Shown here in pieces: positions 34,671-43,779 of a stretch of DNA of 64,000 bases. Source of the stretch: Symbiodinium natans (taxonomy: Eukaryota > Sar > Dinophyceae > Suessiales > Symbiodiniaceae); contig CAJNDS010002668.1 of the NCBI GenBank assembly GCA_905221605.1, positions 186,001 through 250,000 on the forward strand. Direction: 5' to 3'. The notes under the pieces were generated by a model. It had not been told where the DNA came from. It was given only the letters and a program-made list of their open reading frames with translations, and made no database searches. The position numbers were made by a program, and so were the translations under genes. Positions within the stretch are counted from its first letter, which is position 1; each line of letters starts with the position of its first letter.

Positions 34671-37600
34671 GGGCCCTTGATCCAGAGGCGTGGCTGCTTC
34701 CCCGCTGTAGCTGCTTGGTCCACCATGGTGGCGCGGGGACAGTGCAACTCGAAAATGTCCGATTTTGAGGGTTTAAGGTTTAGGGTTTAGGGTTTAGGGT
34801 TTAGGGTTTAGGGGAATAGCATGGGAGTTGTCTCATCTCGCCTTCTCTTTCCTGGCATTCAGCAAGTCCGGGTTCAAAAAAAGAGGGTTTACGGTTTCGG
34901 GGTTGGTTGGAACACCCTCATCGTGGCAACGAAAGGGAGTGATTGCTATAGTCCCTATGAAGGACTCTTAGTATAAGGGGGATCATCCCAACCCATAATT
35001 GGGATCCTCATACCCCTAAATCCTAAACCCCAACTGCCCCCCCCCCTACTATCAACATCCTTTAGGTACCTCCTGTATCTACTGTACAGGTTCTAAACCC
35101 TTTTGTGGAGGAGTTAGAACATGCAAGCCCCATTCTGTATTCGCTTGTTTGTTTTAGCAAACCCCATACAAGGGGTCCCTTATTGTCATATGATTGCTGG
35201 GCTACCACGGATCATAATATGCCCTATACTACTTGGAGGTTCCTGGGTACTTATAACCGCCAAATATATCTGTAAGCCCCCTAAGTCCCCCAAGTAGGTT
35301 ATAAGTACAGTTATAATTGGGGTTAGCAGTACCCATGAACCTCCATGTACTCTAATCCTGACTTGGGTAGATATGGATCCATACCAACCCTAAATTTAAA
35401 CCCTAAACCCTAAACCCTAAACCCATCTGATGGAGTTCATCGAGCCCCAAAGGCCACGGCAAGGAACGCCCCCCCCTGCCAGCCAAGGCAGACGGCCTTG
35501 CACGTAGGCATTCCGCAGGGGGCTGAGAAGAAGGGTTTAGGGTTTAGGCGTTAGGGTTTAGGGCTGATTAGGGTTTAGGGTTTAGGGTTAGCTCTGCTTG
35601 ACCTGATCGAATGACACCACTTTGAAGAGTGGCAGCACCGAAAGTCGCCAAGCTGTTGGATGTTATCGCCTATATCATGCAACGCCTATGCCTTCAGCAT
35701 GCCTAAACCCTAAACCCTAAACCCTAAACCCTAAACCCTAAACCCTAAACCCTAAACCCTAAACCCTAAACCCTAAACCCTAAACCCTAAACCCTAAACC
35801 CTAAACCCTAAACCCTAAACCCTAGCCATCTTTGGTGCATGCCTCAGGTCCGTGGTGACGCAGCTGGCTCAGAGGGGGCTGCATTCATCGTCAAGATCAA
35901 TCACTAGGACCCAGAGTACCTTAATTACCACATGAATTTTCAAAAGGGTTTATGGTTCATATACCTGAATAGGGATTGTATCAGTATATGGCCCCAATTT
36001 TAGGGTTAGTTTTGTCACCCAAGGTAGGCGCTTATTCCCTTTTGTACAGGGCTTAGGTTCCCGGATAAACCCCTTTAAGCCAAAAAGGGGTGCCCTTTTT
36101 ATTCCTAGGCTACTCGCGGGTCTACAAGATATGAAACTGGGGTCCTTCATCGATTCCGTTTTTTCAGTGTGCCTTCAATGCGTCCGTATGTGAGGTGCCA
36201 CTCATTACATACTAGTTCTCTAAGTCGAAGGTCAGGGTTCCTTTGTGGCTACTTACAACGCTCTTCAGCTTTGAATTCGGGCATTACACAGTGACTTATT
36301 GGGCGTATTACCCTGAACCCTAAACCCTTGTACTGCATGGCATCGACGTGCACGATAGCCGCACTCACACTTTGCTGCATGTTTGAAAGCAGGTTTTGTT
36401 GAGGCCCCACGACTCTGAATGCAGAAAACCAGTGAGCTTAGCACCAGCTGAACAGACCTACGAAAGCGGTGGTATAAATTCAGATGAAGCATCTTGCCCC
36501 AGTGAGCAGCAAACTTTGAATGGGGGTTCAGGGTTCAGGGTGCCCTGAACCCTAGGCCCCAAACCCATCAGGGTTTAGGGCTTAGGGTGCCCCCTGAACC
36601 TAAACGCTAAACCCTCTAGGGTTCAGGGTTTAGGGTTTGGGGTCTAGGGTCCTCTTGTTTGCTTGAGGCCTGTATTTGCCGACCAGTTCGACAACTCTCG
36701 TGCAGTGTCGCGTCTGCGTGCTGGCGTTGGCTTCGAAGAGCCTTTGGGGAAGGCGGGCACCTAATCCCGCAACCCTGAACCCGAACCTCAAGCCCTGAGA
36801 TCTCAACCCTGAAACCCAGAATCAAAGCGACTCAAACCCCAAAGGCCTGCCCTTGCAGCCCGAGCCCTGAATCCACAAGTACGAGCATAACCTCTAAAAA
36901 ATCGACTCTGGGTTGTTAAGGTAGGGCCTTCAGGGTTTAGGGCTGCATCCTTATAGTAGCTGAATGAGTACAACTCAGCAACAAACCCTAAACCCTAAAC
37001 CCTAATTAAACCCTAAACCCTAAACCCTAAGCCTCCCTGGCACAGATCTCCGCGGACCAGTTGGCCGCAGCCATCGTCGCAGCCGAGCTGCGTCGTGCAG
37101 ATGTGGCGGGCCTCGGGGCGCCCTGGCTGATGGTGTTTTCTTTGGTTGCATAGGGGTTAGGGTTTAGGGTTTAGGGTTTAGGGTTTAGGGTTTAGGGTTT
37201 AGGGTTTAGGGTTTAGGGTTAAGCTTTAGGGTTTCTAAGGGTTTAGGGGTTGTTTGCTTTGTTACAAGGGATTTAGGGTTTAGGGTTTAGAAGGTCCAGG
37301 TTCAGTCGCAGAAGGCGCGTTGCAAAAGGGTTTAGGGTTTAGGGTTTAGGGTTGAGGGTGTTTACCTACCGGGAGCTTCATTGGCGTTCTTGAATAGTGT
37401 TATAAAGTACCCCAATAGGGTCATGACCGCTTAACAACACTTACCATACTAATGGCCCCCAATATACTAGTAGGGGATTTTTGGATCTGAACTAAAGTGT
37501 GGGTATTTCCCCTTACTTTGTTTCTCCGTTCCTTAAGATCCTAGTTGTCCTAGCTAAACCATGGTTAATTAACCCTGAACCCTATACAGGTTTTAAAGTA

Positions 37601-38595
37601 GGATGAAAGAGCTGACATCTGTGTCTCCCGATGAGGAAGTTCCCGCCTAAGATGCCGCCGCTGGTTCCTAGGGCTTAGGGTTTGGGGTTCAGGGTTTCTT
37701 TCCAACCATGTAAATGCATGAATGCAACCTAAACCCTGGGACCAGCTGGGCCTTCACACTGGGACCATCTACTTCAAGCAGGGCCCCCCGCCCCTAGTTA
37801 GCAGTATGTAGTGTTACAGGGGATGCTAAATTGAGTTCTGAGGATCCCAACTTAAGTTCGAAGGCCCGTGGCTACAGTTAGTATAATAAGGGGGCCCCTC
37901 CTTGTACGATAATCCCGCCGTAAACCCTTGCAGAGTTCATTTCAGTCGTTTTGGGGCACTCTCCTTGCAGCTGAGGAAGAGCTGCGTGACAACAATGGCG
38001 CCAAGCAGGCGCCTCTTAACAACTTCAATAAGGAGCCCAAAAGTTAAAAATCTAGGAGGGGTTCACAAGTCAGCCAAGTTAGATGCGTTGATAGGTGTAG
38101 GGCTTAAGGTCAAATATACCCTTAACCCTAAACACTAAGCCCTAGACCCTAGACCCAAATAAAGGGCATGTTCCCGAGTTGAAATGTCTGGGCATTGGGC
38201 GCTCTGATGTGCGTAGCGGCGCGGGTCTTCGACGACGAGTTGCACAAGGGAATTGGAGGGCAAGAGGTCTCGGTAGGGGGGGCAGATGGGCCTTGAACAT
38301 GGGCAATTGGGTTTAGGGTTGAGGGTTTAGGGTTTAGGGTTTAGGGTTTAGGGTTTAGGGTTCGACTGGGGCACCACATGTGCGCAAAGTCTGCAACCAG
38401 GCACTTGAGAGAGCCCTTGTGCGAAAAAGGTGTAGGGTTTAGGGTTGAAAAAAGTTTAGGGTTTAGGGTTCAGAGTTCAGAGTTGCGCAAGGGAATTGAG
38501 TCTGACTTGGCTCGTGACAGGCAGCTCAGAGAATTGATGCCTTCCTGCGGGAGGAGGTGGCGGAAGGCCACTTTGCGAGTCAGGCCGCAACCTAA
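34671..38595 (+). CDS. GT1-family UDP-glycosyltransferase, C-terminal half (sterol-glucosyltransferase-like)
   Basis: GT1 enzymes transfer a sugar from a nucleotide donor to lipids or small molecules. Exon 34671-34741 reads LDPEAWLLPRCSCLVHHGGA, then GT: the W-L-x-P...HHGGAGT donor-binding signature. A GT donor at 34742 joins in phase to 35492 (TALHVGIPQ). Next come about 36651-36752 (PVFADQFDNSRAVSRLRAGV, the P-x-F-x-DQ-x-x-N motif), 37046-37118 (ISADQLAAAIVAAELRRADV), 37971-38009 (EEELRDNNGAKQ), 38217-38265 (ARVFDDELHKGIGGQE) and 38525-38595 (QRIDAFLREEVAEGHFASQA, stop TAA 38593-38595). The order matches the family's C-terminal Rossmann half. The N-terminal acceptor-binding half was not recognised and may lie in candidate exons at 30.6-33.6 kb. 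Three late junctions need an unusual one-base placement, so exact ends are uncertain. Confidence 0.82.
34903..35000. mobile_element. T6-family palindromic element in glycosyltransferase intron
   Basis: ggttggttggaacaccctca at the left, ataagggggatcatcccaac at the right; internal gtccctatgaaggactctta. Confidence 0.6.
35228..35350. mobile_element. T2-family palindromic element in glycosyltransferase intron
   Basis: ctacttggaggttcctgggt at the left, agtacccatgaacctccatg at the right; internal gttataagtacagttataat. Confidence 0.8.
35703..35824. repeat. Telomeric CCCTAAA array, the longest perfect tract in the window
   Basis: Seventeen uninterrupted CCCTAAA units in a glycosyltransferase intron. 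Confidence 0.97.
35930..36012. mobile_element. Partial T7-family element
   Basis: It has gggtttatggttcatatacc, tgaatagggattgtatcag and ccccaattttagggt. Confidence 0.45.
36017..36125. mobile_element. T1b variant element
   Basis: It has ggataaacccctttaagcca, ggggtgccctttttattcct and the end aggctactcgcgggtcta. Confidence 0.55.
37152..37222. repeat. Telomeric TTTAGGG array
   Basis: Nine units, about 35 bases after the glycosyltransferase exon at 37046. Confidence 0.94.
37782..37913. mobile_element. T3-family palindromic element
   Basis: It begins gggccccccgcccctagtta and ends gggggcccctccttgtac. Internal gaggatcccaacttaagttc. Confidence 0.65.
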
Positions 38596-38848
38596 CCTGG
38601 GGGTTTACGATATCTACTATTTGCTATTGCTTATAAGAACCCCAAAAGAAGAAAAAAAAACATAATAAGCCGTATATTTCCCTTAATAAGGAAGATTTTT
38701 TATTTTCCGGAGTTCTTAAGTGATTCGTAGTATTGGGGGTACCTTATTGGGGGGTTCTTTATTATCAGGAACCCTACTGCTTGGGGGGACTATCTTAGGG
38801 GGCCCAAATTTTCGTAAACCTTCCACCTGTGTTTGGGGTTTCGGGTTT

Positions 38849-38970
38849 CTTGGTGGCCCCGTGCTACCCTTTATCCGTTTTGTTTGTTATGGGTTCCCTT
38901 TATAAAGTAGTAGAGTAGCCAAGCCGAAAAAGGGTGCCCTTATTCGAATATGGTCACCTGGGCTACCAAG
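38849..38970. mobile_element. T1-family palindromic element
   Basis: cttggtggccccgtgctacc and ggtcacctgggctaccaag; internal ggttccctttataaagtag. It is just downstream of the glycosyltransferase stop codon. Confidence 0.75.
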
Positions 38971-39388
38971 AATTAGGGTTTAGAGTTTCTTTAGGGTTTA
39001 GGGTTTAGGGTAATCCGTGGGCTCCATTGAATCGATGGTTCATGCCGGTCGAGGCCTACGCTATGGGCCCTGAGTGTTATTCGTATTGACTACACGGTAG
39101 GTCAGCCCCCTATGTTCATGCTCGAACGCCTCTCGATAATGGTAAGCATGTCTACATAGGTACATGTATACACTTATTCAGATTTATACGTATGAGAGAG
39201 AGGAACGAAAACAGAGAGCGAGAGCGAGAGGCAGAAAGAGAACAAGAGCAACTTGGTGGTGGCTGAGAGTGCCTGCAGGTGAGCTTGTGGGATGGAGGGG
39301 GCCTACCTGGGACCCTCTTTACCTGCAGTTTTCGGGGTTTACCTGCTAAGAAAAGGGTAACTACTACTAAACTGTAGGTACATGGGGA

Positions 39389-39440
39389 AACCCTAAACCC
39401 TAAACCCTAAACCCTAAACCCTAACCCTAAACCCTAAACC
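39389..39440. repeat. Telomeric CCCTAAA tract at the left edge of the repeat-free island
   Basis: Seven units; no telomeric repeat follows until about 42272. Confidence 0.93.
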
Positions 39441-39572
39441 ATATTAGAAATCTATGTTGATGCTCGGTCACGCCGCTGTCCAGCCACGTTAGAGCTTCAG
39501 TCCTGATCAATCTCAGGGCTTTGCGTTCGCGCCTACAACAAGAACATCGCGCTTTAGCCGTACTCACAAGCC

Positions 39573-40970
39573 ATGCCTGTCTTTATGGCTGTTGGTGGTG
39601 CAGCTGCTTTGCCAGTGCAAGACACCGCCTCAACCGCGTCGTTGACCGGCGCCGTTGCACGCGTGAGACTTTCGGTCTTATGCTGTCCTCGTGCTGTGGG
39701 CACCATCTTTCGGTGGAGCCTTCCAATCACCCGATCGCAAGCACTGGCTGGCTGCGGTGAATTTCATCCTTGTTTTCCAGCTTTCCATGCAAGCTGGAAT
39801 TTGCGCTTTGTGGCGAAGTTGAAGGCTGAGTCCAGTCCTGACTCGTCGACCTTCGATCTAGCGCGGACGTACGTCGTTCCTGATGACGAGGTAGACATCG
39901 GTCTTCGCGCATTCTTCAAACCCCCTTCTTCATTGTGTGTGTGTGTGTTTGAGCTTGCGGTCTTGTCCATCACAGTGCCTTTTCCTGGCGGAGGAACGAC
40001 ATCCAACGCATTCAACGCCGTCTTAGGCCCCCGCCTTCGTCCTAGTTCACTCGCCTCAAGAGTACCAGAGACCACTTTGGTGATGGAGCAGGCGAACATT
40101 GAAAGCGAACTCCGCCTGAGTCATTCGATGAATCCGTGTTGGACACAGGTACCCAATTGGCTCGTTCGAATCCTTGTCGAAGACAACGGGGACTTCTCTC
40201 ACGTTGGTTTTGCCATCAGAGAGGGACTCTACGCACACACAGCGTTTCATGTTGGTCTGGTGCAGACACTCCAAGGAGTTGCTGTCAGACCTGGACGCTA
40301 TTTCGTGGCATCCTGCGATGGTTCGCGCCGACGAGAAATAGACTTCTCCACTGCCATCTTCGAGAAGGTTGCTCAAAACGGACCAACTCCACTCCGTTCT
40401 TGCAGTGGCTATGATCTTTGTGCGATCCGCTTAAGCTCTCCTGACTGGTGCGCTTTGGGTTGCAAAAGCATAAGTCAGGCCACACTGACGGTCAGTGGGA
40501 TGGGCAAAGGAACCATCTTTTCCACGCCCAAGGTCCTTGAAGGGGAAATCTTCGGGACATCTTCCACCGGTACAATCGGATCGATGGCAGAGCCACTCAA
40601 TGCAGTGCCCGGACTCGAACCTCACACGGTTTCGACATCCAAAGGGGACTCTGGCAGTCCATTGCTCGTCATGGTGCACGGACATTGGCGCATTGTCGGG
40701 ATACACCTTTGTTCCTCGCCGTGGAGGTTTAAAGTCTTGGGCGAAGTCCGGTATCTTCCGGAGAACTACGCTGCAACGATCAGCGCTCTCGATCGAATCC
40801 GCGTACTATGCGGTGAACACTCCTTCATCGATGACTCCGTTGTGGAAATGGAGGAGTCAGATTTTGTACCATTTCCTCTGTACTACTGCGAAGCGAATAC
40901 AGATGAAACGCATTCCGCCTCCAAGCCGAAGCGACAGCACAAGCACACCAATATCGATGGTGGCAAGTAA
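39573..40970 (+). CDS. Virus-like serine-protease polyprotein fragment (sobemovirus/dinornavirus-like endogenous element)
   Basis: A 465-codon uninterrupted ORF, the only long convincing one in the window. It has a trypsin-fold triad in order: H226 in AHTAFHVG, D281 in GYDLCAIRL, S360 in TSKGDSGSPLLV. It is followed by IVGIHLC with H378; a G-x-H after the serine is typical of viral 3C-like and sobemovirus-type proteases, which use this histidine in the S1 pocket. In that family the protease sits in an N-terminal replicase polyprotein ahead of a VPg-like region and a polymerase. Residues 1-190 show no clear domain; a hydrophobic stretch lies at about 121-136. The start is the first ATG after an in-frame TAG at 39555. 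The ORF is intronless in an intron-rich region, which fits integration of a reverse-transcribed RNA-virus genome. A cellular trypsin-like retrogene is the main alternative. No polymerase is seen. Confidence 0.65.
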   Translation: MPVFMAVGGAAALPVQDTASTASLTGAVARVRLSVLCCPRAVGTIFRWSLPITRSQALAGCGEFHPCFPAFHASWNLRFVAKLKAESSPDSSTFDLARTYVVPDDEVDIGLRAFFKPPSSLCVCVFELAVLSITVPFPGGGTTSNAFNAVLGPRLRPSSLASRVPETTLVMEQANIESELRLSHSMNPCWTQVPNWLVRILVEDNGDFSHVGFAIREGLYAHTAFHVGLVQTLQGVAVRPGRYFVASCDGSRRREIDFSTAIFEKVAQNGPTPLRSCSGYDLCAIRLSSPDWCALGCKSISQATLTVSGMGKGTIFSTPKVLEGEIFGTSSTGTIGSMAEPLNAVPGLEPHTVSTSKGDSGSPLLVMVHGHWRIVGIHLCSSPWRFKVLGEVRYLPENYAATISALDRIRVLCGEHSFIDDSVVEMEESDFVPFPLYYCEANTDETHSASKPKRQHKHTNIDGGK

Positions 40971-41279
40971 GCTCGCCATACGCGAGGCCGCCTCGGCAGG
41001 AAGCAACGCAGAACTGGAGAGCAGAAGGCTTTCAAGAATGCTTCTCGCGGAAGTGCTAACATCATGGAACATCGGGAAATGTACAAGATCAGAAAGCAAC
41101 TCCCGTTCTACAGCGATGAGGAAAAGATTGAGGAGTTTTACCGTCGACAAGAGGAGAAAGAAGCGCAACGCTTGGCTAGAGAAGAAGAGGACGGCAACTT
41201 TGATTGGTTTGAGCGTGTATGCGTGCTAATGATGTGCAGACGTAGACCAGCTGCCATTCAAATTTGGTTTTGGATTTGA
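40971..41279 (+). pseudogene. In-frame continuation of the protease ORF beyond one TAA, VPg-like
   Basis: After the TAA at 40968-40970 the same frame stays open for 102 codons. It starts very basic (RHTRGRLGRKQRRTGEQKAF) and then turns acidic and charged (EEFYRRQEEKEAQRLAREEE, DGNFDWFERV). A basic-then-acidic linker with a conserved tryptophan after the protease resembles the VPg region of sobemo-like polyproteins. The single stop is either an inactivating mutation or a readthrough stop; the sequence cannot tell. It ends in TGA at 41277-41279, and the expected polymerase is missing. Confidence 0.5.
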
Positions 41280-42255
41280 TGAGATGGTTTTTGTTACCAT
41301 ATCCTGCGCCCTGCTAGGACTGGCAGCTAGGGTCTGTTTTGAAGTGACCAACCTGACTAGACTCCACCTGGGTGTGCTCATCTTGTGGATCCATGTGGTG
41401 GTGGTCTGGGGTGTAGCTTTCTATCACTGTTGGGATCGATGTGGTGGTTGGGTTGCTGCGGTGTACGGGACAGGAGTCTTGGACTAGGTGCTTCCTGGGC
41501 GTTTCACTAGGCTGTTTGGCTGTAGATGCAGTGTGGTGAGCTGGAGCATCTGCCCCTGAGAGAGCAGGAACTCAGCTGTGGATCGATGTGGTGGGGGTTG
41601 CTGCGGTTGTTTCTGGGTTGCCATTGTTGGGATCGATGTGGTTGTTGGGTTGCTGGTGACCGGTCTGGGAGCAGATGCTGAACGATGGGGTAGGCAGAAA
41701 GAAGATGAGCTGCAAAGGGAGCTTGTCTAAGAGACTGATGAGAGGAGGACCGGAAAGGTCGTTCCCTAAGCTGGAGCAGTTCGGGGGCGATTGTTGGCCC
41801 TTGCGTGTTTTAGCTACTGACTTGTTGACTTGGGTGCCGTCTAGTGGGAACTGCTCCAATACCTTGTTTTGCAGTGCTAGACCTGCAGGGCCACTGTACA
41901 TGAGCTTGAGCAAAGCCTGGCTGGCAAGTCTAGTTGTACCCTGCTGCTTGGCTGCATGGAGGGATGTGGTATGTCTGGTATTTTTGAGGTTTGAGGCCTG
42001 CTGGGGTGCACCTACATGCAGCATAAGTGGCCCCTCCAAAGCATCAGAGTCCTGCAGCAGGTTGCTTTCTGTCTTGGGCGTAGTCCTTTGTATTGCTTGT
42101 GGGTTTGAGCATGTTTTTGTTTTTGTTGATCCAAGTACCTGTTGGGACTCTGAAGTGGGGTTTTTGCTGAGAACTATGGCGATTTCAAGTAGCCGAGGAT
42201 GAATGTATACACAGTGTCCAGACTTTCCCCTGCAGAGTGTCCGAGAGGTCAGCTA
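41280..42255. other. Right part of the telomere-free island, unidentified
   Basis: It contains three diverged copies of a 'tgggatcgatgtggttgttgggttgctg' type repeat near 41432, 41580 and 41629. It also has a + frame ORF of 67 codons (41284-41487, hydrophobic) and another of 175 codons (41675-42202), which overlaps a 155-codon opposite-strand ORF. None matches a family I know. It may be the decayed 3' part of the same insertion. It ends near a short A run at 42265, where telomeric repeats resume. Confidence 0.5.
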
Positions 42256-42473
42256 AGCGGGTGGCAAAAAAACCCTAAACCCTAAACCCTAAGCCCCAAA
42301 AAAAACCCAAAGCCCCCCAAATAGAGTCCCATGTATCGGCTTCTCTGTGGAGTGCCTGTCCCAAAGGCATTTCGGCCGAAGATTCCCCGCGGCTTTGCAC
42401 TCGCTCGCCATGGCGCCAGCGCCGACGTCCCCGAAGCCCACGCACAATGCACTACGGCTGCTTTAGGGTTTCT

Positions 42474-42572
42474 GGTTTAGGGTTTATAGGGTTTATAGGG
42501 TTTATAGGGTTTATAGGGTTTATAGGGTTTATAGGGTTTATAGGGTTTATAGGGTTTATAGGGTTTATAGGC
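42474..42572. repeat. Variant telomeric array of TTTATAGGG nonamers
   Basis: About ten consecutive TTTATAGGG units, following two ordinary TTTAGGG units. Confidence 0.97.
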
Positions 42573-42805
42573 TTTAGGATTCAAGGGACTGTTCCGAGAC
42601 GCCCACCAAGGCTGCTAAAGGGCCCCGAAGATATCAGGGATCTCGCCTCGCCCTGCAGGGTTTAGGGTTTAGGGTTTAGGGTTTAGGGTTTAGGGGGGGA
42701 AGACTGTGGGTGTTGTTGAGGTGCGGATGAAGCCTGCGGAGGAGGAGACGGGAGGGGGCCCCCAAAAGACTGGGCGCCTATTGATGGAGACATTATGGAG
42801 GGTAT
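42573..42805 (+). CDS. Two weak candidate exons
   Basis: Open GC-rich readings include CSETPTKAAKGPRRYQGSRL (about 42588-42658) and KTVGVVEVRMKPAEEETGGG (about 42702-42790), separated by TTTAGGG repeats. No family; frames are chosen on composition. They may be early exons of the gene at 43780-46920. Confidence 0.3.
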
Positions 42806-43028
42806 AGGGTTTAGGGGTTAGGGGTTAGGGGTTAGGGGTCAGGGTATAGTTTGTACTACTTCTCTATACCGACTATGCCGGCATCATTCTGGCAAGATGT
42901 TGGCTCATGTTTGACCCCCCAAAGCCTGAAGCCCTAATAAAGAGGGGAGAGACTACGAGGCCAGCAGGGGAGACGTGAGCGCAGCCGCCTCACCTGCACT
43001 AGGACATGTGTTTCCCACAAGTGAACCC

Positions 43029-43138
43029 TAAACTCTAAACCTTATAAACCCTAAACCCTAAACCCTAGAAAAAACTAAACCCTAAACCCTAAACCCTAAA
43101 CCCTAAACCCTAAACCCTAAATCCTAAATCCTAAACCT
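43029..43138. repeat. CCCTAAA tract with TCCTAAA variants
   Basis: About thirteen units, interrupted by 'gaaaaaa'. Confidence 0.92.
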
Positions 43139-43562
43139 ACCGAAAGTTGGAGGGAGTCCGAAGCCTGGAGCTGACAGGAAGTTCAACTGGTAATGCAGCG
43201 ACTCGGCATCGAATCCGACGAGGCAGGGTTTAGGGTTGAGGGTTGAGGGTTTAGGGTCGCCGGCAGCTTCCTCAGTCCGTGCTCAAAAAGGGTTTAGGGT
43301 CGCAACACTTTGTCAGGGGCCATTCCTCCGAGGCAGTTCCTTGTAGATGCCAGCACTCATGTGTTCGGTGTTCAAGGGTTTTGGAGATATGGGTGGCAAG
43401 ATGTCTGATAAAAGGTTTAGGGTTTTGGGTGTCATTCTATTCTAACTTTGCAAGTACCATAAGGGAAAACGATCAGCAATTATTCCAACCCCAAAATGAG
43501 TGCACAGACAGACTGTGACTAGATTGTGTCTCGCCTGGCTTGTCCTTGAGGACCACATGCAC

Positions 43563-43680
43563 CGTAAAAATTGGGGGGTTATATACCCTATACTACGAAA
43601 AAAACCCTGTCCTACAAAGATCCCTATTGAGGCATATGAGCCATGGACCCCTTTGAGGGTTCACTTGGTTCCCAAGATAG
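43563..43680. mobile_element. T7-family palindromic element
   Basis: attggggggttatataccct at the left, gggttcacttggttcccaag at the right; internal tccctattgaggcatatgag. Confidence 0.6.
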
Positions 43681-43779
43681 AATTGAAAACCCCCACACCA
43701 CCGTCTCCGGTAGATGGGAGAAGGGGTTTAGGGTTTAGGGTTTCGGGTTTCGGGTTTAGGGTTTAGGGTAATTGTGCAG

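Noticed and set aside
40495-41229. A 244-codon ORF overlapping the protease ORF in another frame
   Set aside because: Basic, serine-rich and domain-free; the overlapping frame has the catalytic motifs. A frameshifted viral product is possible but nothing supports it.
41572-42039. A 155-codon minus-strand ORF
   Set aside because: It overlaps a longer + ORF, has low-complexity Asn/Thr ends from the GATCGATGTGG-type repeat, and shows no domain. It is only mentioned as part of the unidentified stretch.
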